Assembly: GCA_036924285.1 (NCBI GenBank)
Contig: JAYKYS010000009.1
Location: 4,588,001 to 4,652,000, forward strand
From: Asterella californica
Taxonomy: Eukaryota > Streptophyta > Marchantiopsida > Marchantiales > Aytoniaceae
Length of the DNA: 64,000 bases
Reading direction: 5' to 3'
The translations under genes and the position numbers were made by a program. The notes below the pieces were generated by a model. It worked only from the letters and a program-made list of their open reading frames with translations. It did no database searches and was not told where the DNA came from. Position 1 is the stretch's first letter; each line of letters starts with the position of its first letter. This document shows positions 45,665-57,240 of the stretch, piece after piece.

Positions 45665-47037
45665 TGTCGCGCTACTTGGCGGCTACATGCTTGACTTCTA
45701 CTCCGACGCTTAGGTTTGGTAGTTCTAGAAGTTAGCTCATATTACTTCTAGTCTTTTATGTATATGTTTGACACCTTTGCATACGGTGTTAACACTATTT
45801 TGAGTCCTAGTAGGCTGATAGTATGTTAGTTATCTTGTTCAAGCATTTGTGCGCTTGTGCAAGTGACTTCTTACTTGTCTATGACGTTCAGTGTACATAA
45901 CTTAGGGTTTCCATGCTGATAGGGGTTTGAGCTCATGGGTTGTACTTACTTGTCGCCCATGCACGCTTTCTAGCTAATTTAAGTTATTTTTCAGGGCTAT
46001 GTGTCATTTTAGGTAGTTTAAGTTTTACGCTGGCACTCTAGGGGGCTTGACGTGGTAGCTTATGAGTGTAGAAAAGTTACCAGGTAGTTTAAGGCACAAA
46101 AGGACAGTCAAGTGGAGCTATGAACTCCCATTGGTCCATTTTTGTCTTTTGTAAAACTCTAAGTTTAGAAACAGAGCTCTAGAGTGGAGTTCGAGCAATT
46201 GGTGAGGTATCTTCGAAATCTGAGAACACAGGAAGGGAGAGCTCGTCGTGCCAAGCACTGTCAGTGAAATTTTTGCTCGATTTGGATCAATAAACAAGGA
46301 GTTATGCCCAATTGAAGTTCGGATTGTGTCAAAACTGCATCACTTTTGTTAATTTTGGGGTTTTCGGTGCCAATTGCAGCAGAATTGAGGAAATCACTTC
46401 AAAACTTCGTGGTTGCGTTCACTGTCAGGAGGGCTACGACTGTCCAAAAGGTTTCAGATCATTTGAGTAACTGAGTAATTCAGGGCGGCCGCTGAAGCAG
46501 AGGGGGTCTGAAAAGCTCTTAATCTAGAGCAGCGACTTTAGAGAAGGAGATCTGGAGTTCTACAAACATTCAGGAGTCCCAACTTCACAGGGATGTTCAG
46601 CATCCTGTAGACTTCAAATACTGTGAGAAGATTTGAAATTCATCGAGCCAATTCTCTGTTCTATGTCTGAATAGCTGTCTAGGTACCAGAAATTGCCATA
46701 ATTCTCTTATTCAGAACTTTTCTGTTCATATCTCCGTGTCAGAATTTGATCTCAGGTTGAAACTTCGTCTGTGAGTTCAGTAGTACCTCATTTGCATGTA
46801 GGGGAAGTTTAGAGGTCTAAACCTTCATAGTTTTCCTCTCTTTGAGTGTCAAAGTTCACCGCTTAAGCCTATTACTACCAGCGAGACCTAAATTTCGCTT
46901 TTTGAGCATATCAGAGGATCCTACACTCCTGTGTGAGTGTTTATAGCTCCTGTTGTGACCTGAAAGCCAACCTCTTGAGTAAACAACCACAGCCAGAAGC
47001 CCGGCGCTTTCCTAGGTAGACGGATCACACTCCGACA
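45665..47037 (+). repeat. Element B 3' LTR
   Basis: 1373 bp, same ends as the 5' LTR and nearly identical to it, so the insertion is recent. Confidence 0.9.
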
Positions 47038-48004
47038 CCGCTGCATCAAATCTTCCACCATCACGTCCTCTACCACCTCTACTCTGAGAGGACGCTATCT
47101 GTCCTTGAGGATTGCGCCAAAATCCTCTACTAGGCTCGCCATCACTTGTTCCACGTTGAAACTTGGAGGGCTGCACGGTGTAGTTACGTTCCCTAGTGTT
47201 CTCTGCTGCTTCCAGAAATGCAAACAAGTCTTGCATGTCCTCGGACTTATGAAACATAACCCAGCTATCAAACACACTAGCATAGAAACCTTGCAGACCT
47301 TTCTTCAAGTGAAACAGCAAGTCGGTGCGATCCACCATGTGCAAACGAGTAACCAACTCAGAAAATCGCTGGAGATATTGTCTGATACTCCCTGTCTGTC
47401 TCAGATGAATGAGTTCTAGTCGAAACTGTGTAGCTTCATCCACTGGTACCAAATGTCGTCGGAGTTCATCCTTCAGCTCCGGCCAAGTGGACATAGGAGT
47501 TGTACCGTTCAAACTCCTCATCCGTTGTTGACCTCCATACCATTCCTTAGCCTCTCCTTCCAGTCTACTAACAGCATAGGTGAACCAACTGCGCTCATCG
47601 AAATTCTCCAAGTAATTCTCCATTTCAGTAATCCATAACTCAAACCCGGAAAAGCTTTTCTCACCGTTGAAGGCTGATGGTGTCGCTGGTTCAGCCCACT
47701 TCACTTTTCGCTTGTGCCCTCCTTTGGCAGAGCTGCCTTCCGCAACATTCTCTTGCACCTTCTGTGACCCATCTTCATTCTTATCTACTTGAACAATATC
47801 AACTGCTTCTTCGCTTGGTAGTGCTAAATCCTTGACTTGCTCGATTTGTAGTACAGGGACCTCCGCTTCCTTCTCTTGTGTCGCTTTTGCTTGAGTTAAA
47901 TCCGCCTTAAGCACCTTGTTCTCAGCTTCTACTTGCTCAAGTCGGCCTTCCAACTTTCTCAGCAATGCTTTCATCTCGTCCAACTCGGTCGACACAGCCT
48001 CCAT
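47038..48004 (-). CDS. gag: Element A gag, N-terminal part (interrupted)
   Basis: ATG at 48004 begins MEAVSTELDEMKALLRKLEG. A heptad-like coiled coil spans about residues 1-45, then an acidic linker, then the retrotransposon gag core (FELWITEMENYLENF, EWYGGQQRM, LKDELRRHLVP). The frame is intact to the point where element B enters, after a Gly/Arg-rich stretch. The continuation, with the zinc knuckle, resumes on the other side of B at 36930. Gag would form the virus-like particle in the cytoplasm. Confidence 0.85.
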
Positions 48005-48040
48005 TGTCGATGGTGTTTAGCAAAGACTCAACTTGAGCCT

Positions 48041-48052
48041 GCTCTGATACCA
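48041..48052 (-). other. Element A primer-binding site (initiator tRNA-Met)
   Basis: TGGTATCAGAGC on the minus strand, two bases inside the 5' LTR. It is the standard complement of the plant initiator tRNA-Met 3' end. Confidence 0.85.
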
Positions 48053-48054
48053 AC

Positions 48055-48985
48055 TGTAACGTTCGACCGCAGATCTCGGAATAGATTCCTTTATCTCTAA
48101 CCAATGAACTGCCGAACGTGAACCTCCCTGGAGAACTGTATACTTTATTTGTGTCTCCAGATCCAGTTCGTTAAACTATCAGCTAATGAGCACCGAGGAT
48201 TTGATAACTGTTGAACAGGTTTCGAATAACCAACTAGTCTTTTATAAGTCTCTGGTCAATCTTAGGTTACTAAATATAAGTGGAACTATTCTAGACCTGG
48301 GTTGCATAAAATTTGGGCAGCGCTTCTGCTACTGGTGATCAATTCGGAACGCCAGGACCCACAAGGAGCAACCGCCAAGACTAGGAGACCTAGTAGATGC
48401 TAGGAAGTAGGAAGGCAAAGCAATTACACCGAAATAAAGTCAACACGACACCAAATGCACCCAACTCAGTTTTGGCACACAACTCAAGCCTACTTATCAG
48501 AATGGAGAAAGTCACGGGCTCATATACATTACATGGCATTACTTGCTGACAAGGTCACGCAGCGCTCTTGGACCGGCAATCCTTCACTACTCAGCAACTC
48601 TGCTATGACTAAGACTTCACCAGAGAACCTACTTTCACTCTGAACGTCCTGATTTCTGTTACTCAACAGATCAGACCCCAAGTCAGCGCCCTAATCAACA
48701 CCCCAAGTCTGCTCTCCAGATCTACTCTCCAAGGAATCAGATTTGCATGCTCTCTGTTTTCTGAACTCCAAGATACAATCTCTCTATTCTGGAAATACAG
48801 TATTCTCTCCTCATCACCAAGAGTGCTCTTCTCCCAAAACTGAAACTGAGAATGGTCCCCTTTAGGGCTCGCGACACTCTTTTATCTAGTCTCTTGAGCC
48901 TGCTTTATGACCATGCAGTTGCCACTTTTGGGTTAATCACTGCTCGAATGCCATCTGGTTTGGGGAAAAAGCAAAAGGTGTTACA
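48055..48985 (-). repeat. Element A 5' LTR
   Basis: 931 bp, same ends and length as 31780-32710, with about ten substitutions seen by eye. It is followed on its internal side by the primer-binding site. Confidence 0.9.
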
Positions 48986-48989
48986 TTAG

Positions 48990-49192
48990 GTTGTATAGTA
49001 TAAATATAAGTACAGCAACTAGTTCAAGTCACTTGGGCTCATGTAGTTTGACAAGTCTTGCTTGTCTTTGTATCAAAATATAAATACTTGGCTTATGGAC
49101 CTCTTATTTCATTATTATTATCATTCAGTAAATAAACTTACACATATTTGGTCTCTCTTGCATCGATTCTTTCTCTTCTTTTTCTTATATGA
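48990..49192 (+). repeat. Copia 5' LTR, larger fragment
   Basis: Matches 51964-52166 base for base except for scattered substitutions. It carries a TATA-like stretch (AGTATAAATATAAG) near its start. Its first 12 bp are at 31768-31779, displaced by the nested elements. Confidence 0.8.
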
Positions 49193-49366
49193 TGTCATAG
49201 CTACGGGTTATTATTTTCTCAGCACAATAACGTAGGCTTCAAGTAGACCCTAGGCATAAGTGAAAGAGCAATCAGGGGACGTCTTGATTGCTAGCGCGGA
49301 GGACGCTCCTCGTTTAGAGGATCGTAGAGCTCAATAGAACCTTAGTAGTTTAGTGACACATCTGCG

Positions 49367-50270
49367 ATGACGAACATCTTCAGCACGAAAGGTTGGGTGA
49401 AGTTCGATGAGACGTGCTTACATATTGGAAGCACAAGATGAAGCTCCAGTTAGATGTGGAAGGCGTCTTTGGAATTGTCGATGGTAGTGAACCTCGACCA
49501 GTTGCCACTCTCTTACTTGCCACCGGAGCAAGAAGCATGACGGAGTGAGATCGTCAGAGCAAGAATGCTCTCACGATGATAAACTAGTGTTGCGATAACA
49601 TTGTTATCGATAACATTAGTTTTCTCATTCGACAATCGACATGGAACATATTGACTTTCAACTTTGCCATGCAAGACATAGTGACCCAGATACATTTGAA
49701 AGAAAAGTTGCGAACCCTCAAGATGAAGACGAACGACACAGTTAAATTGCATGTAATCACCTTCAAATCCATCATCGAGCAGCTGGTGTCTGCAGGTGTA
49801 CAAGTAGACACACAAGAGCAACTGCTCACACTCATGGGTAGCATGTCTGATAGTTACCAAATGTTCCTACAACTGATGAGATGCAACACCAACTTGACGT
49901 TGCAAGATCTCATCTCGTTTTTTCTCACCAAACAAACCTTCCGTCGAAGAATGCAACATGAACCTTCGATCACATTATTCGTAGAGAAGAGACAATCATC
50001 CAGTCAAGGCAAGAACGGCAATCGTTCCAGATGGAATCAGTCTAAGAAGCGACCACCAGATTCCAATATTTAATGTTTTGGGTGTAATTTAATTGGACAT
50101 TGTGTCCAGAATTGTCCAATTCAAGCCTCAAGCAGCAGCGCTCTGTCCAATCAATCTCAGCAGCACGACAGAAATCAAAATCAGAATCAGCGATCACGCA
50201 ACGAGAAAAACTGCCAACGCAACAACAACAACAACAACAACAACACTAAGCGAGTACTGATGACATAACT
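49367..50270 (+). pseudogene. gag: Copia gag remnant with zinc knuckle
   Basis: Reads MTNIFSTKGWVKFDETC, then after a frame change WKHKMKLQLDVEGVFGIVDG, typical of Copia gag N-termini. The later part (49651-50073) is a helical gag segment. Past a TAA it gives CFGCNLIGHCVQNC, a CX2CX4HX4C zinc knuckle that binds the RNA genome. It is followed by an (AAC)n poly-Asn microsatellite at about 50218-50244. Frameshifts and stops make it non-functional. Confidence 0.7.
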
Positions 50271-50592
50271 TTGCAATGAATTTACACCTCTAGTAGTGGA
50301 CCGCTGTCGTGGCGAGAGTCTTTCTTGATGAGGATGGACCTCCTGGCTGTGATTGATCATAGGAACAATCAAGAAGAAACAGACTGCTGCAAGCGATGAT
50401 AACTCAAAATTTTGTCTCTTGCGTCCACCAAATATAAATCAAACACTCAGATACACATATAGGTCTTTCAAGACTCAAATAAACTTTATTTCAGTATCGA
50501 CTCCACTATCAAAATCTATCGTCAAAAATCTCTCCTCTCTCTCCCGCGCATGTCTCCTCTTTCTTCCGTCAGTTCTTTGTAAAAGTCCTCGT

Positions 50593-50928
50593 CAAAAATC
50601 ACTGCAGGTTGATTTACCTAAAATGGTGGTCCGTGTGCAATCAATGCGAATTATATTAGCAATCGCAGCTCAACATAACCTCCACGTCCATCAGATGGAT
50701 GTGAAGACAGCATTCCTGAATGAGACGTTCAACAAAGAGATCTACATGGCTGTCCCAGATGACATCAATGTCCCAAGAACTAGTAAAGTGTGCAGGCTAC
50801 TTCGTACACTTTATGGATTGAAGCAATCTTCTAGAGAATGGTATTTAATCATAAACAAGTTCTTACTTTCTCTTGGGTTCAGTAATTCAAGAGCTGTTGA
50901 TAACGATATACTACATTCACAAGGATAA
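50593..50928 (+). pseudogene. pol: Copia reverse transcriptase fragment
   Basis: A continuous frame reads VDLPKMVVRVQSMRIILAIA and HQMDVKTAFLNETFNKEIYM, then LLRTLYGLKQSSREW. This is the N-terminal half of a Copia RT, with the first catalytic Asp in QMDVKTAFLN. The YVDD block is not visible downstream, so the domain is incomplete. Confidence 0.75.
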
Positions 50929-51589
50929 TCAGTTTGTCATCCTAGCACTTTAGTGTTGACGAGACAATCATAGCAAGCACCAGCGAAGGATTGCTAACAT
51001 CAAAAGTAACCTTAGCGCAAGGTTCAAGATAAGTGACATGGGTAATATCCATCATTGCTTGAGTATAGAGATTAATCAAAACCGAGCAGAAGGATGGATG
51101 AGGTTTAGTCAAACCTTGTATATGATCCAAAAGTTATTCCAGTTTGGTCTACAGAATTGCCAACCTGTTAATACACCATTGACCCCATGAGAAAAGTTCT
51201 CAATTGAAGATTGTCCCGCTTCTTCTGAAGAGAAGGCATAGTGTGCTTCTTATCCATATCAGAGTGCGACAGACTCTATCAATTGGACCACCGTTTGCAC
51301 TCGTCCTCATCTAACCTGTAGCATTAGTGTATTATCTCAATACATGACTAAACCTAGGACTAAAACACACCACCGTCATAAAGCACACATTTCGTTATAT
51401 CAAGGGTACTTACGTTGAGACAAGTACTTAGAAATACAAGTACTCGTCTCAACCAATTTCTCTATTTGACTACATTGATGACAACTGGGGAGGTCACATC
51501 GAGTCACAACGTTCAACTTCTGGAAATTGTTTCATCTATTCTCAAGGAGCAATCAGTTGGTCGTCGAAGAGACAGAAATCTGTCGCACT

Positions 51590-51890
51590 GTCAAGTACTG
51601 AAGCTGAGTATATGGCACTCAACACATGTTCATCAGAAGCAATATGACTTTGACAACTGTTAGCTGATATAAGGTTAGCTGAGAATGAAGCTACCACTTT
51701 GTATTGTGATAATCAGAGTGCAATACACTCGTAGAAACATCCAAATTCTATGACAAGCGAAACACATAGATATCCGGTATCATTTCATTAAAGATCAAGT
51801 TACATCCAAGACAACTGAAGTGAAGAATTGTCCTACTCAAGAGATGGTAGCGGATGTCCTAACTAAGGGCCTATCGGCTCTTAAGTTGGA
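51590..51890 (+). pseudogene. pol: Copia RNase H remnant
   Basis: Fragments read STEAEYMALNT, then LYCDNQSAIHS, then QEMVADVLTKGL. These are three hallmark blocks of the Copia RNase H C-terminus in the correct order, interrupted by stops. Confidence 0.7.
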
Positions 51891-51952
51891 CTACCTCCTA
51901 CCAAGACTAAGATTAAAAGTTTACTCTACAACAACTAGTCGCAGAGTGGGAG

Positions 51953-52166
51953 TGTTAGAATTAGGCTGTATAGTATAAATATAAGTACAACAACTAGTTC
52001 AGGTCATTTGGACTCATGCCCCTTCACATCCTTGCCTGCCCTTGTACCAAAGTATAAATATCTGGTCTATGGACCTCCTACCTCAATATTATTATCATTC
52101 AGTAAACAAGCTTACACATACTTAATCTTTCTTGCATCGATTCTATCTCTTCATTTTCCTATATCA
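51953..52166 (+). repeat. Copia 3' LTR
   Basis: Starts TGTTAGAATTAGGCTG and ends CTATATCA. It is preceded by a GAGTGGGAG purine tract. Contains GTATAAATATAAG as a likely TATA element. Confidence 0.8.
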
Positions 52167-55100
52167 GAAGCAGGAGCAAGTGAGAGCGGGAGAGTAAGGA
52201 GCAGACGAGGAGTGCGAGAGTGAACTACTAGTTCAATTGACAAAGAAGTGATTAAGTAACAAATCTTTTGAGAAATATTACAGGATAAAGTCATGGTCCT
52301 GCATAACGTTTATTTATGGATGATTTAGCTAACTCACTGTATTATATTTTGGCATCAAATTGCAAAAAAAATTGTAAATAATAGAATTAGCTGACTTGTA
52401 GTATAGTATGTTGACGCTCAGATTGCAGAGCAAGATGAAATTAAAAGAATAAGAAGAGAGATGGTGTCACGAGCTGATACTTTTTTTTTATCATACCTAT
52501 CAGATGTAAATCTTTTCTTGTCTCACCAATGAACAATGCTATCACCAATGCATGAATACTCAAGTTCAGACGTACTAGAGAAAGATATCATCCAAATGTC
52601 TGACTGTATTAGAAAAGCTCAACTTCTAAACAAGAGAGCACAAATGCACCAAATGCATGGTGTTAAGCACGGAGCATCGTAACCTGAAAGATGTTGAGTC
52701 CAGTAAAGTTGAGTCGGTCCTTCACGTCATCAAGTCATCTACAAGAACAAGGCATCCTTAGCCGTGCAAAGAGAAGATGAATGACTTTTCTTAGGTAAAG
52801 CGTAAATATTTCTGCCAAGAACTTATCAGAAATTGGACAAGCCCATACTCAGACATTTGGAGAAATTAACTAACAATTTGCTTCTGTTGAAGCCTTGGAC
52901 AAAATGGGCCGGTGAACAACGATCATAGAAGTAAACCAGTACAGACATGTTTGTTTGCTTCTGAGTGTGGACAAAAAATGTGTGAAAGGATTAGTTCTAC
53001 TGGGACAAACTAGAACTTTATTTTCTTGTTGTTAACTAGGAGTGAGAACCTGGCTGAAGAACGAACACAATCGTCAATTTTTTGTGCACTTCCTTAGAGT
53101 CGCGTGGTGAGAATAACTATCTCGCTCTACCTTGCTCAACTCGTGATTGTGCTACTGGTCACACGTACTACATTATTGAGTCATAATCGTTTTATCCTCA
53201 ACACAGTCGAAACCGAGAGTGCAGCCGCTTGGAGTATGAGGAAGAAAGTTTTAACTACGAGGGACTGAGGAAGACCAGATGTTCATGCGGAGGACTGATG
53301 AAGTAAATTTTTGTTCTTTAGCATCATAGAGAACAGCTGCTCACTCTGGTTCACAAACTTATATAAGTAGAGACTCGTGAGTACTTTGAGATGAAATGGA
53401 ATGGTCCACCACCCGTCCAACTAGAATGTAGTCATAGACGGAGTGCTTGCTTGTGGAGTAATCCATCGATTCGATATATAAATTTTTGGGTTCTTTATTA
53501 CCGAATAAAGAATATACTAACCGAATAAAATCTTTATTCAGACAGAACAGTTATATGTTGATTGTGAAAACTGAAAAAAAGAATTTTTCGGATGCAATAT
53601 ATGTTATCATATTAGACGACAAAGAGAGTCGCTGTAAGCTAAAAAGGAGAGAGAATGACGACTCGCATCGCATAAATTTCGTCAGATAGTGCACTAAACG
53701 ATAAATTCCATCAAGAGTTTATCAGTCGTACGTCAGTCTTAATTGACGTGCAGACTGCTAGTCAGACCTTGTACGTCCAGCAAGATAGCATATGATATTT
53801 TTTCTCTCTTCCCTCTCATCCTTCCTTCTCAAATAACAAGTGACTTGACGTATGTCATGAGAAAAATCTCAAACTGCACTAGTGCACTCTTCTTAGATAT
53901 CAGTTCCGGCTGTAAATTAGTTTATCTTTAAGTGGCAGTTGTAGTCCATCAACCACGATGTGAATCAGGTAAGAGGATTCAGAAGAAGGAGTTTGGATCT
54001 GGATAAATCGCTTGTCATTCCATTGCAAGCGGAATGGCAAGCGTAGCTCTTTGTTTGATTCTTTCGTGATTATATATTCTTACGTACAATAGACTTCGTA
54101 TATCTGTCTCTTTGTCTCTCTCGCACTTATGTGCAGTTTGAACATCAATTTGTATGAATGGATCTACGCTCAAGCTAACGGATGTCTTACAGCTCGAAGT
54201 GAGAGTTTTACAGTGTCTTATCAAGTTGCAGTTTTCTAATGGTTGTATCCCAAAATTATATGTACAAATGATGAAGAAGATGAGGAAAAATGCGGTAGAC
54301 AGTCCCTCCCATTTCATTAGGGAGCCATCAGGTCACCTTATTACGTTTACATGTCATTTCACACGTTAGTTCTCATGTTGAATGAGCTACGATGGGACAC
54401 TTCGTCAGTGGAATAAGTAAACTTTGTTCCTGCCAAAATTTCTATAGTTCCTGAACTCAAGCTTTCATACGCGTATATTAATACAGACGCATCTGTGAAT
54501 GATGATATTGTTCAGGAAAAAACAAAAAGATAAAGTTTCATTTTACAAAAAAATAACACAAATCTACTTGATTGTACCTTTGATATGTTTATCGGATTTG
54601 ACTCTACTCTTCTTAAGATTGTATTACTTGATCGCACCTTTGACTGGCAACAGCAGGTTTAATGCTATATGGAACATGCAAAAAAGAAGTATGAGCAATT
54701 TGGACTCAAAGTGTGTTGTAAAGATATTTTAAATTGAAATTTTCGTGTAGATACATGACTGGATGTTGAAATGTACATTTTTCATTCAGATGTGACCTTT
54801 TAACTTGCTGTTATCAGTCAGGGGTGCGATCAAGTAATGCAATGTTAAAAGAGATAAAATCAGTTCCAACCAAAGTATTACTGTTGTGGTAAAGTAAATT
54901 TCTGATTACCACCTAAAAATTGCCGGGTCGTGAAAATCACGAGCTTCGGATTTCACCTGGACATTATCTCAAACTGTCAGAAATGGGACGCAACCTGCCA
55001 GTGTTTTCAGACAGCGATCTATAAACCGATCTCTATTTCCGTTGTCCTATTATATTTACCGATGCCTTTGCAATATCTATCCGACACAGATGGTCAACTG

Positions 55101-56460
55101 GACGTACTGTTCGTACATCTAGATTCTGGAACTTCTTCTGTCGTGGCCATGTGAGGCTAAAACTCTGCTCAATGTTTGCAGCTTTGGCTCAGCTACAGTA
55201 TGTGGTCTTAAATAATTTAATTATGTAAATTCAGAGAGTTAGTTTGACACTACAGCACTATATCTTTCCTAGTACTGTATTGCATTTCCTCGGAGGATAG
55301 CGGAATGGTTACCACCCTTGCCTAACTGGAGTCAGGTCCAGGGACTTCCTCGGCCTGGGCACGTTGCCTCACAACAGTTTGAGTGCAAAATACTCACACT
55401 AGAACACATTCGTGGCTTCCCGTAGTGCACTCTACTTTGTCAAGAACCTGACCGTCTGACGTGCTCTCGGTAGCATCTTTTTCTCTTCTTTTTGATGGAG
55501 TACATAGGATAGTATTATTTAACTACAAGTGATCCGGTGACCCGGAAGAAATTATTTTGCGGGTTTGCTTTCAGAGAACTGAGAAATTTGACCCTTACAT
55601 AGAAAATAGTTTTGGTGACTAAGTCTTCATATCAACTTGTAATCTGCAAAATAAAAACCCAATTTAGATTTACTCACCAGCATTATAAAGTATGATTCAT
55701 CTCAAACAAAATTACTAAATATCGATAGAAAAATGTTAAAATGAAAATGTCGGGGTTTATTGGAACAAAAGAAAATATTTTCTTCAGACTCAATATACAC
55801 GGAGAGAAACAAAATATTCTCTTTCATGATACTCATACTCGGGGTTTAAATTAACAATATTTTCTACAGTTAGGAAGACTGACAATTTGAGAAGCCATTT
55901 CAATAATTATCTTGTGATCGTAACATCTTTACAGTAAGATATGTATGATTTTACCTAAACTGCCATCTTCCGACGTTTGCTGCGAACAAATGAACCATTC
56001 TGAGAGGCCCCGGAGCTCTAATAGTAAGGCCACTCAAATCTAGGCTTTACCGACATCGAAATAAATTCTTTTACCGTCTGTAGACGTAACGTTACGTAAC
56101 ACCTCTAAATATGATAAATAAATGTTTTACGTCTTTGAGTGTAAATATAATATTCTGTAATGTGACATATAATTAAATGAATAGTAGAATTTCATTAAAT
56201 AATCAGTCGATGACGAGCTCAAAATCTGAAATTCCAACCAAGCAGCAGATTAGAAAAAAGATGACAGATGTCTTACAAAACTAGGAGAGAATCATTTAGC
56301 TTTTGTCTCTAACGAGATAACAGTCTTTTCTTTTTCATTCTTCGTTGGTATTTCCAGCCTGTCTCCATCCATATATAAGAGATAAACTGTAAAAGATATC
56401 GAAGGTTCTTTAGATGAACATGTTGTTTCAAAGTTCTAGTGATGAGGATCCATAACACAT
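52167..56460. other. AT-rich gene-poor region
   Basis: No gene is supported. ORFs of 60-100 codons here have no recognisable products. The only structured item is a tRNA-like stretch at 55291-55341. Confidence 0.4.
55291..55341 (+). repeat. tRNA-like stretch, possible SINE head
   Basis: TAGCGGAATGG (55298-55308) fits a polymerase III A-box. CTGGA...TCCAG (55326-55330 with 55337-55341) could form a T-stem over a 6-nt loop, but the B-box match is poor. About 130 bp of non-repetitive sequence follows, then T-rich sequence. It does not fold as a complete tRNA. Confidence 0.25.
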
Positions 56461-56465
56461 AATAC

Positions 56466-57240
56466 TTGTTCTGCACCCTTTTGTTCGAGTGCGGAACACT
56501 AGAAAAGTATAAAGAATGCTAGAAAAATGTTCTGCACTTCGTGAAGAGAGGAACAAACTCCAACATTCCACTCTTCATGTAGAGTAGAACGTCGGATTAA
56601 CGTTCCGTTTAGGAGTCGGTCCCGGTTCAGTCCGGTACCGGACCGTAGAATACCGGACCGTATTTTACGGTTCGGTTCAAATTGAGGCGAGTTTAAAAAT
56701 TGCCCGATTAAAATTTTTTTTAAATGGTTTGATTTTGAAACGGTTTAGTTTTCTTTGTGAATGATTTTTAATCGGTCTGGTTTACAAACTAAACGGTCTC
56801 TAAATGATTCGATTTCATATTTTGAACGGTCTCTAATTTAATGATAATTTCTTTTGAATCATAATACACATGAATAATAAATTTTAGATTATAAGCTGAA
56901 TACTCTAGTATTAAGTTAATTATATTATAATCAAATAAAATTGAAATATTTATTAAAAAATAATGTATAGTACAATTGAAGAATTTTTAAAACATTTTGG
57001 TTCAGAAACGGTTTGGTTCAAACTCTTAAAAAATGATTCGATGCAAAAACAATTCGGTTCAAAGACTTTTTGATTCACAAATGGTTTAATTCGGGATTTT
57101 ATAAACAGATTGGTCTCAATTCAGTTCGGTTCTATATAAAATTGTTTGGTTTGGGACCGAAGGGAACCGACTGCTAGTTCCTTTGTACATGAAGAGCAGA
57201 ACATTCTACATTTGTTTCGCTCTTTATGTAGAGCGGAACT
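56466..57240. mobile_element. Non-autonomous DNA element with GGTTCGGTT motifs and palindromic flanks
   Basis: The core at about 56614-57172 begins AGTCGGTCCC and ends as its near-complement (GGGAACCGACT), so short terminal inverted repeats are likely. Inside, GGTTCGGTTC-like and CGGTTTGGTTC-like motifs recur many times, as in plant hAT-type miniature elements. Flanking modules of about 26 bp, each a near-palindrome of the type GTTC(C/T)GC...GC(G/A)GAAC, lie at 56468-56497, 56529-56554, 56565-56590, about 57184-57202 and 57214-57239. No coding frame. The target duplication is unclear. Confidence 0.45.

Larger units (their letters stand above)
36931..47037 (+). mobile_element. Young Ty3 retrotransposon (element B) with an internal solo LTR
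   Basis: Outer LTRs of 1373 bp (36931-38303 and 45665-47037) are almost identical; I saw one mismatch in the stretches compared. The element is flanked by CCGC at 36927-36930 and 47038-47041, a 4-bp duplication of element A gag sequence. Interior: leader, gag (38379), protease, RT, RNase H, integrase (to 45616). A third LTR copy of exactly 1373 bp sits between gag and protease. A purine tract (CAGAGGGGGTGGA) precedes the 3' LTR. A TGGTGAACTCGACG stretch at 38314, 10 nt inside the 5' LTR, may be the primer-binding site; the tRNA is unassigned. The lineage is distinct from element A: FLDD in RT and no chromodomain. Confidence 0.9.
31780..48985 (-). mobile_element. Chromodomain Ty3 retrotransposon (element A), interrupted by element B
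   Basis: A complete element with LTRs of 931 bp at both ends (31780-32710 and 48055-48985), TG...CA, flanked by the 4-bp duplication TTAG (31776-31779 and 48986-48989). Order on the minus strand: LTR, iMet PBS, gag, zinc knuckle, protease, RT, RNase H, integrase, chromodomain, LTR. Element B (36931-47037) sits inside gag. Apart from that, the coding region carries only two nonsense codons (36097-36099 TAG and 34993-34995 TGA), both where the sister copy A2 has Trp. By eye the LTRs differ at roughly ten positions. The chromodomain and overall style recall the Tcn1-like chromoviruses described from mosses and fungi. Confidence 0.9.
31768..52166 (+). mobile_element. Degraded Copia retrotransposon, the outermost layer of the nest
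   Basis: The 3' LTR is intact at 51953-52166 (214 bp, TG...CA) after a purine tract GAGTGGGAG. The 5' LTR is split: its first 12 bp lie at 31768-31779 and the rest at 48990-49192, together 215 bp. The split is caused by the minus-strand Ty3 element A. Internal remnants: gag with a zinc knuckle (49367-50270), RT (about 50593-50928) and RNase H (about 51590-51890). Protease and integrase were not found, so a large internal deletion is likely. No convincing target duplication: TAAGA lies on the left and GAAGC on the right. The 5' LTR ends ATATGA instead of ATATCA. Confidence 0.8.

Noticed and set aside
45438..45713. Separate small protein ending in GYMLDFYSDA at the 3' end of element B
   Set aside because: It overlaps pol in another frame and its tail is just the first codons of the LTR, the same tail that gag acquires by reading into the solo LTR.
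31763..52171. 5-bp target duplication around the Copia element
   Set aside because: TAAGA on the left and GAAGC on the right do not match; either the duplication decayed or an end was altered.
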